Shown one piece after another: positions 43,168 to 47,760 of a stretch of 47,760 bases of DNA. Location: the NCBI GenBank assembly GCA_016932245.1, contig JAFGDG010000049.1:1-47760 (forward strand), given 5' to 3'. The position numbers and the translations under genes were made by a program. Under the pieces are notes generated by a model. That model was not told the origin of the DNA. It saw nothing but the letters and a program-made list of their open reading frames with translations, and ran no database searches. Origin of the DNA: Thermoplasmatota archaeon. Lineage in GTDB: Archaea; Thermoplasmatota; E2; DHVEG-1. Positions within the stretch are counted from its first letter, which is position 1. Every line of letters begins with the position of its first letter.

Positions 43168-44139
43168 TTAATACGTGGTTTTATGCCCGCAGTGCTCGCA
43201 CCAAATCTTTCTGTCAAAATGATTGAGCGGATTCTTACATTTCGGGCATACGGTCTTTTCAAGAAAATGCTCAATCCAAATGTCACGGTTTTGCGGGATG
43301 GTTTCTGCTTCAATTTTCTTCAGCATTTGCTGAAGCTCAGGGGTTGTTGCCAGTTTTTGAAGAGATGAAAAATCAATCTTTTTCCCTTGGTGAGGGGCAA
43401 ATGAATCGTAGTATATGGTTTGTCCTTGTGTTGTGTGCGTCTTTCTTTTTCTCAGTAAAAGAGCGGCAAGGATAAACCCGCCAATTAATCCCCCAAGATG
43501 AGCAAAATGAGCAGTGGTGTCTTCAACGCCAACATAAACAATAATTGTTTCAAATGCTGCAAAAAGAATCACCGCATAAATGACCTTTATTCTCATGATT
43601 AACATGATGCCAATCGGCACAGGCATCACTACCTCATCTCTTGGGTAGGAGAAAGCAAACGCTCCCATAATCCCAAAAATGGCGCCTGACGCACCAATTA
43701 ATACCGTTACCGATCCTAAATTGACGAGCGAATGAGTAAGTGTGCCACATATCCCCGCAAGAAGATAAATTATAATAAAGTTCTTCCACCCAACACGCTG
43801 CTCAAATGCCGTACCAATAAAAAAGAAGATGAACATATTCCCAAAGAGATGAAGGAATCCTCCATGAATAAACATCGATGTGAAGAGTGTATAGAGCTGA
43901 GGGATCTGTTCGACAGACAGATATCCTGGCCGAAATCCAAGATCTACCACGAGCATACTTATGTTTCCAAATGGCGTCTGGTATTGGAAGAGTAAGGTCA
44001 AAATAAAGACGATAACATTTGCAATAATCAGGGCATAGGCCATCATCCATTTTTTCAAGTAGGCAACAACAAGTGTTCCCGCCATAATAACAATAGCAAT
44101 GACCGATATTGGTTCTATAGGGATAACTGTCAACTCCAT
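43168..44139 (-). CDS. Rhomboid-family intramembrane serine protease with C-terminal zinc ribbon
   Basis: The product has 323 residues. The six-TM rhomboid core has the extracellular-loop feature HGGFLHLFGNMFIF, the catalytic Ser in GASGAIFGIMGAF and the catalytic His in HFAHLGGLIGGF. After the core comes a soluble tail of about 100 residues ending in a CPKC...CEHC zinc ribbon (about residues 296-318). The tail may bring the protease to a cytoplasmic partner. Its start overlaps the stop of the large surface-protein gene by 10 nt, so both are one transcript. Confidence 0.93.
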   Translation of the reverse strand: MELTVIPIEPISVIAIVIMAGTLVVAYLKKWMMAYALIIANVIVFILTLLFQYQTPFGNISMLVVDLGFRPGYLSVEQIPQLYTLFTSMFIHGGFLHLFGNMFIFFFIGTAFEQRVGWKNFIIIYLLAGICGTLTHSLVNLGSVTVLIGASGAIFGIMGAFAFSYPRDEVVMPVPIGIMLIMRIKVIYAVILFAAFETIIVYVGVEDTTAHFAHLGGLIGGFILAALLLRKRKTHTTQGQTIYYDSFAPHQGKKIDFSSLQKLATTPELQQMLKKIEAETIPQNRDIWIEHFLEKTVCPKCKNPLNHFDRKIWCEHCGHKTTY

Positions 44140-47100
44140 TGTCGTTTTCTCCAGTCACGTGCAATGATTGCAAAAGTCATAGTAAATAGCATGGTAATAT
44201 AAATAGTGTTTTTCTGACTTTCTACCGTCAACGTGGTAATTGGAGGGTCTCGTTCAGTAAGATGCCAGTCATAATAAAATACCTCTGCATAGTACTGAGC
44301 AACTTCCTCATGTTCAATAATAATCCCTGCTTCTCTATTTCTGGTCACAGAATTTTCGTTCCAATTGATGCTCGAAATCAACACAGAGCGATTATCAACA
44401 ATCATGCCTTTATTATGAACATTAGTGAAGTATGACCAATTAGTATAGAGAAACTTCACGCTAATATTATGCTGTTCAAGATGCTGCTTTGTCTGATTGC
44501 ATTTGTCATTAGAGGCCTCATAATACGGATTATAGTTCAGTATAACGTTAATCTGAACTCCTTCGTTTGCTTTTTTGATTAACCGTTCAACAAAAGGACT
44601 GATGCGCGCTCCCCACTCCTTGTACACATATAATTGCTCAATTAAGATACTTTCATTTGCGCTTTCTATCAGATTACAAATCGCCTCGAGACTGGTATCG
44701 GGGGAAAAGACAGGTGTGACAGAAAAAGAACCTGTTACTGTTTTTGAGACAAACTGCGGCTCATAGGAACCAGTAAAAATCGTCTTATCTACAAAAAACT
44801 CAACAGGAATGTCGATAGGCATATCTTTTAATGCATAACTGTCGCATCGGGCGGGATTCCAATCATCCAAAAAGACGGAGAGAAAATAGCGAGCGACACT
44901 TTCATTTCTGACGATAATGCCCCATTCTCTATTTCCAAATGAAGGATTTGGCGGTATGCCTGTTTTTGCCCAATTACAGCTTTCGACAATCACGGTTTCA
45001 TTATCAATAACAAGATATTTTCCATGATCGAAGGTGTAGCGAGCATAGACGTTTTTTTCCGCATCATTGACAATGAACCGGATTTTACCGCCGTATTGTG
45101 CAATTCGTTCCAAGAGTACAAACTCTCTATCAGATATGCCACTAATGGGAGATCCTTCAAGAAAGATATGGACAGCAACACCTCTTTTGAGTGCGTTAAT
45201 GAGTTCGTCACAAAGAAACGGATGCGTAAATTCATAGATATTAAAATAAATTGATTGCTGTGCATTTCGAATTTCATTAACAAGAGCATCATAACTACAA
45301 TCCGGTGATACAAACGTTGTTATTTCCCCATAACAAGAAAGACGTGTATAGGGAAACATCGATTGTCCTATTTGATAGCGTCGAGCATTCTCCCAATCCC
45401 TTGAGGTATTGGTATCGATTGGTGTTCCGCTCCAATCAGTATTACGTTTGAGTATAACACCCCTCCCGGAAGATAGAATGGACGGTCCATTCCATCCTTC
45501 TCCAGTATAGAGTGAATTCCCGTAAACAACAAGATCTATCGTATGATTGTACCAATCCTTGAGAGCCACTTCACCGCCAGTGTTACTTAGTGTAACGGTC
45601 TTGGTAACATTCATCTGAGGAATGCTTTCATCCGCATCAACTGCATATTCAAAATCTGCTGTTTCTCCTGTTTGCCACAAGTAGTCACTTGCATTTTGTG
45701 TAATATAGAGCCAGGTTTTTGATGGTAAATAAGTGTCCTTGGGGAAGATGAGTTTTGGTTGGCTTCCTTGTTGTTTTGCTGGCCGATGAGTAAGATACCA
45801 TCCTGTTAGGTTAATGCTATCGTTGGTTGGGTTATAGAGAGCGACAAATTCATTTTTTATGTTTGGATACGTATGATAATACAGCTCGCCAATTATCAGT
45901 TTCCTGCTTTGTGGTGGTGGAAGTGAATCAAAGATAATAATCGGTACCATCAATTCGTTGTTGTCTTTATTGAGTTCATCATGGAAGTTATCTTCTTCTG
46001 CGACCACGTAAATAGTGTGCTCACCGGCTGAAATACCTTTCGTATCCCACACTACCGAAGGATATTTCTGATAGGTTTCAATACTATCATATCCCTTTGT
46101 TCCAATCAGATGATTATCATCCTTTTTATCATAATAAAAAGAAACCGTGGCGTTTGTGGCGTTTTCGTTACCAACATTTTTACAAAATGCTTTTATCCGT
46201 AGCATTTCGCCCTCACTGAAACTGGTCCGTTGTTCACCTTCAGAATCATAGAACTTTACGGTAGTCACATTGAGATCTGGTCCGAGGAGTTCAAAAGAAA
46301 GCGTTAGTTCATCACGTTCTCCCGGGTCTGTTACCGAGGTGGCAGAAAGAGAGACCGTTCCATATCTTTCGTTAGTACTTGAACGATGGGATACATGTAA
46401 ACAAATCTTTCTTTCCTCTTGTGGGTCTAACGAAAGAGAATGAGGTAGAAGATCAACAATCCATCCTGGCGAACTATCATTGATAGCCATCGTAACGACA
46501 TCAGAAAAATCACCGGTGTTTTTGACAGAAACAAAAACATCAAGCTCTGCATGCTTTTTCATAAGGTGGTGTGCGTTAGGTGCATGCATGTCAAGAGCAT
46601 ATCTCCCCTGTCGTATCGTGACGTTCTCTATGGTTTGGAATGTTGTTCCGGTGTTATCAAAAAACTCCAATGTGTACCCGTTTCCGACAGGTCCGGTGAT
46701 GCGATAATATCCCGGTGATGAACAAAATCCCTCCTCTATCTGATTATCCTCAGTTGCATATATGCCTGCATATGCACCTGCATATGCTGCTGTGTTATTT
46801 TTCAAAACAATATGGGTGTTGTCAAGTGTTGTTAGATTAAACGTAGCAACGCCAACAACGTACCCTCCCGCTGTGCCATTGGATGAGGAATCATCAAGAT
46901 CAAGTAACAAAACCTGTTGAGAATGAGAATAGGTGATGTTTTCTGTTTTTACTTTTAACCAAAGATATGCAGTTGTATTTTTCCTAATGGCGCGCTGGTA
47001 TTCTTTGTAGTTGCTGTTGAATCGGAGATATACCCAATCTGACCAGTTCCCCTGCGAATCCGTTGTTATGGTCGAAGTGTAATAATTTGAATATTTCCAA

Positions 47101-47759
47101 GATTCACCGTTCCATGTCTGGGTTGCTGGTAGAGTGCTTGTGCTGCTGCCTGTCACATATGCTTTGAGTTGGTAGGTGGTATTCGGACCGCCATTGGTTA
47201 TTTCTGCACATACCCCAAAGGGAAAACTGAACGATGACACATTGTATACTTTTGGAAGATAACAGGGATATTGCGTCATGTTTATTTTCGGTTTTTGGGT
47301 AAACACGTTTTCTAATCCAGGAGTGGGAGTATATTGTTCAAAGAAATCAGAAAGAGTGTTGTCGGTATCTCTGCCGTGATGTCTTGCCAATGAGTGGCCT
47401 TCGATAACTACCAACGCAGGTGATCCAGGAACCTCAGTATAGTTGTATCCCCATTCCATAGCATCAATAATTGCTCCTGTTGCATTTTTTAGTATCAATT
47501 TGTCTGCGTTATTACTTAACCCGTTACCAATGCTTGCATCATCGACATAGAGCCGCGTCACATTAGCAGGAATGGAAAAATTCCCATCTATCTGTGTTCC
47601 ATGATCGGCAATAATTGCATATCCTTTAGAGGGTATGATGGTGGTGCCGTTTCCGTGGTCAAAATCCCCTTCAAGATAATCTTCAGCAGTATTATCAGCA
47701 ATGCTCCAACCAGAAAGGTTAATGGAATAGTTGGTGGGATTGTAAAGTTCGATCCATTC
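44130..47759 (-). CDS. Large surface protein: lamin-tail, CARDB-like and two phospholipase-D domains (5' end outside window)
   Basis: The frame is open past the right edge; the apparent GTG start at 47561 is internal. Order from the N-side: a lamin-tail domain (EWIELYNPTN, NLSGWSI at the edge), beta domains, a NEW3-like domain (VSVKNTGDFSD), a CARDB-like domain (KNVGNENATNATVSFY), a second lamin-tail domain (NEFVALYNPTNDSINLTGWYL), and two PLD domains. PLD motifs are HGKYLVID...SCNW and HNKGMIVD...SINW, both H-x-K-x4-D, forming one active site. A C-terminal TM segment followed by RDWRKRQWS anchors it with the bulk outside. Many N-x-S/T sites suggest glycosylation. Substrate (lipid, DNA or other phosphodiester) is unknown. 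Confidence 0.88.
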   Translation of the reverse strand, partial: EWIELYNPTNYSINLSGWSIADNTAEDYLEGDFDHGNGTTIIPSKGYAIIADHGTQIDGNFSIPANVTRLYVDDASIGNGLSNNADKLILKNATGAIIDAMEWGYNYTEVPGSPALVVIEGHSLARHHGRDTDNTLSDFFEQYTPTPGLENVFTQKPKINMTQYPCYLPKVYNVSSFSFPFGVCAEITNGGPNTTYQLKAYVTGSSTSTLPATQTWNGESWKYSNYYTSTITTDSQGNWSDWVYLRFNSNYKEYQRAIRKNTTAYLWLKVKTENITYSHSQQVLLLDLDDSSSNGTAGGYVVGVATFNLTTLDNTHIVLKNNTAAYAGAYAGIYATEDNQIEEGFCSSPGYYRITGPVGNGYTLEFFDNTGTTFQTIENVTIRQGRYALDMHAPNAHHLMKKHAELDVFVSVKNTGDFSDVVTMAINDSSPGWIVDLLPHSLSLDPQEERKICLHVSHRSSTNERYGTVSLSATSVTDPGERDELTLSFELLGPDLNVTTVKFYDSEGEQRTSFSEGEMLRIKAFCKNVGNENATNATVSFYYDKKDDNHLIGTKGYDSIETYQKYPSVVWDTKGISAGEHTIYVVAEEDNFHDELNKDNNELMVPIIIFDSLPPPQSRKLIIGELYYHTYPNIKNEFVALYNPTNDSINLTGWYLTHRPAKQQGSQPKLIFPKDTYLPSKTWLYITQNASDYLWQTGETADFEYAVDADESIPQMNVTKTVTLSNTGGEVALKDWYNHTIDLVVYGNSLYTGEGWNGPSILSSGRGVILKRNTDWSGTPIDTNTSRDWENARRYQIGQSMFPYTRLSCYGEITTFVSPDCSYDALVNEIRNAQQSIYFNIYEFTHPFLCDELINALKRGVAVHIFLEGSPISGISDREFVLLERIAQYGGKIRFIVNDAEKNVYARYTFDHGKYLVIDNETVIVESCNWAKTGIPPNPSFGNREWGIIVRNESVARYFLSVFLDDWNPARCDSYALKDMPIDIPVEFFVDKTIFTGSYEPQFVSKTVTGSFSVTPVFSPDTSLEAICNLIESANESILIEQLYVYKEWGARISPFVERLIKKANEGVQINVILNYNPYYEASNDKCNQTKQHLEQHNISVKFLYTNWSYFTNVHNKGMIVDNRSVLISSINWNENSVTRNREAGIIIEHEEVAQYYAEVFYYDWHLTERDPPITTLTVESQKNTIYITMLFTMTFAIIARDWRKRQWS

Positions 47760-47760
47760 A

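Noticed and set aside
44130-44260. Archaeosortase sorting signal at the C-terminus of the PLD surface protein
   Set aside because: There is a TM segment and basic tail but no PGF or similar tripeptide before it. The same holds for the transglutaminase-like protein, which instead has an N-terminal lipobox.
1-47760. CRISPR arrays, insertion sequences, rRNA genes
   Set aside because: No regularly spaced repeats, no transposase gene with terminal repeats and no rRNA sequence were found on reading through the window.

Overview
The window is archaeal chromosomal DNA, AT-rich, with dense short-spaced operons. The archaeal signs are PolD small and large subunits, MCM, an archaeal-type SRP (7S) RNA, EF-2 with diphthine synthase, archaeal S7/S12, DUF424, THEP1 NTPase, Trm1, a HerA ATPase, and TATA-box promoters that often sit about 25 nt from the start codon. 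Use of PolD together with a folate set (FolP, FolC, PurN, ThyX) and an archaeosortase with archaetidylserine-pathway enzymes suggests a non-methanogenic euryarchaeal-grade lineage, possibly Thermoplasmatota-like. I cannot place it more precisely, and no rRNA or intact tRNA gene is present.

Layout. 1-5.1 kb: the end of a BNR/Asp-box propeller protein, purB-tyrS (minus strand), and three small membrane proteins, one of which is an internal duplication. 5.3-9.8 kb: a folate/purine block on the minus strand, read purN-folC-two small membrane proteins-detached FolP N-domain-folP-arsM. 10-14.4 kb: a mini HExxH membrane protein facing trm1-THEP1, then an archaeosortase-psd-pssA operon. 14.4-20.0 kb: a ten-gene Mbh/Mrp-type ion-translocating membrane arm in canonical order (A-I, then M). 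The hydrogenase genes J, K, L and N are absent from it. 20.1-21.9 kb: thyX-arfC-Mut7-C RNase. 22.5-30.6 kb: a replication block, DP1-DP2-(2-TM protein)-SRP RNA-mcm. 31-34.3 kb: the str-type operon rps12-rps7-EF-2. 34.4-37.3 kb: a two-component operon with a 36-residue CxxC mini-protein, a 7TM-PAS histidine kinase and two paralogous stand-alone receivers. 37.3-41.1 kb: dphB, a HerA ATPase carrying an endonuclease III-like FeS tail, and a transglutaminase-like lipoprotein. 41.2-44.1 kb: a Ca2+/cation exchanger, a presenilin-like protease and a rhomboid with a C-terminal zinc ribbon. 44.1 kb to the end: a very large surface protein with lamin-tail, CARDB-like and two phospholipase-D domains, cut by the window edge.

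Functional links. FolP/FolC supply tetrahydrofolate, used by PurN (formyl-THF) and ThyX (methylene-THF). DphB modifies EF-2 at His599. The SRP RNA, archaeosortase/lipid enzymes and intramembrane proteases all concern membrane-protein export and processing. The most unusual items are the HerA-FeS fusion, the Mbh-like complex with its catalytic module cleanly missing between I and M, the separately encoded FolP N-domain, and the unannotated CxxC mini-protein heading the kinase operon.
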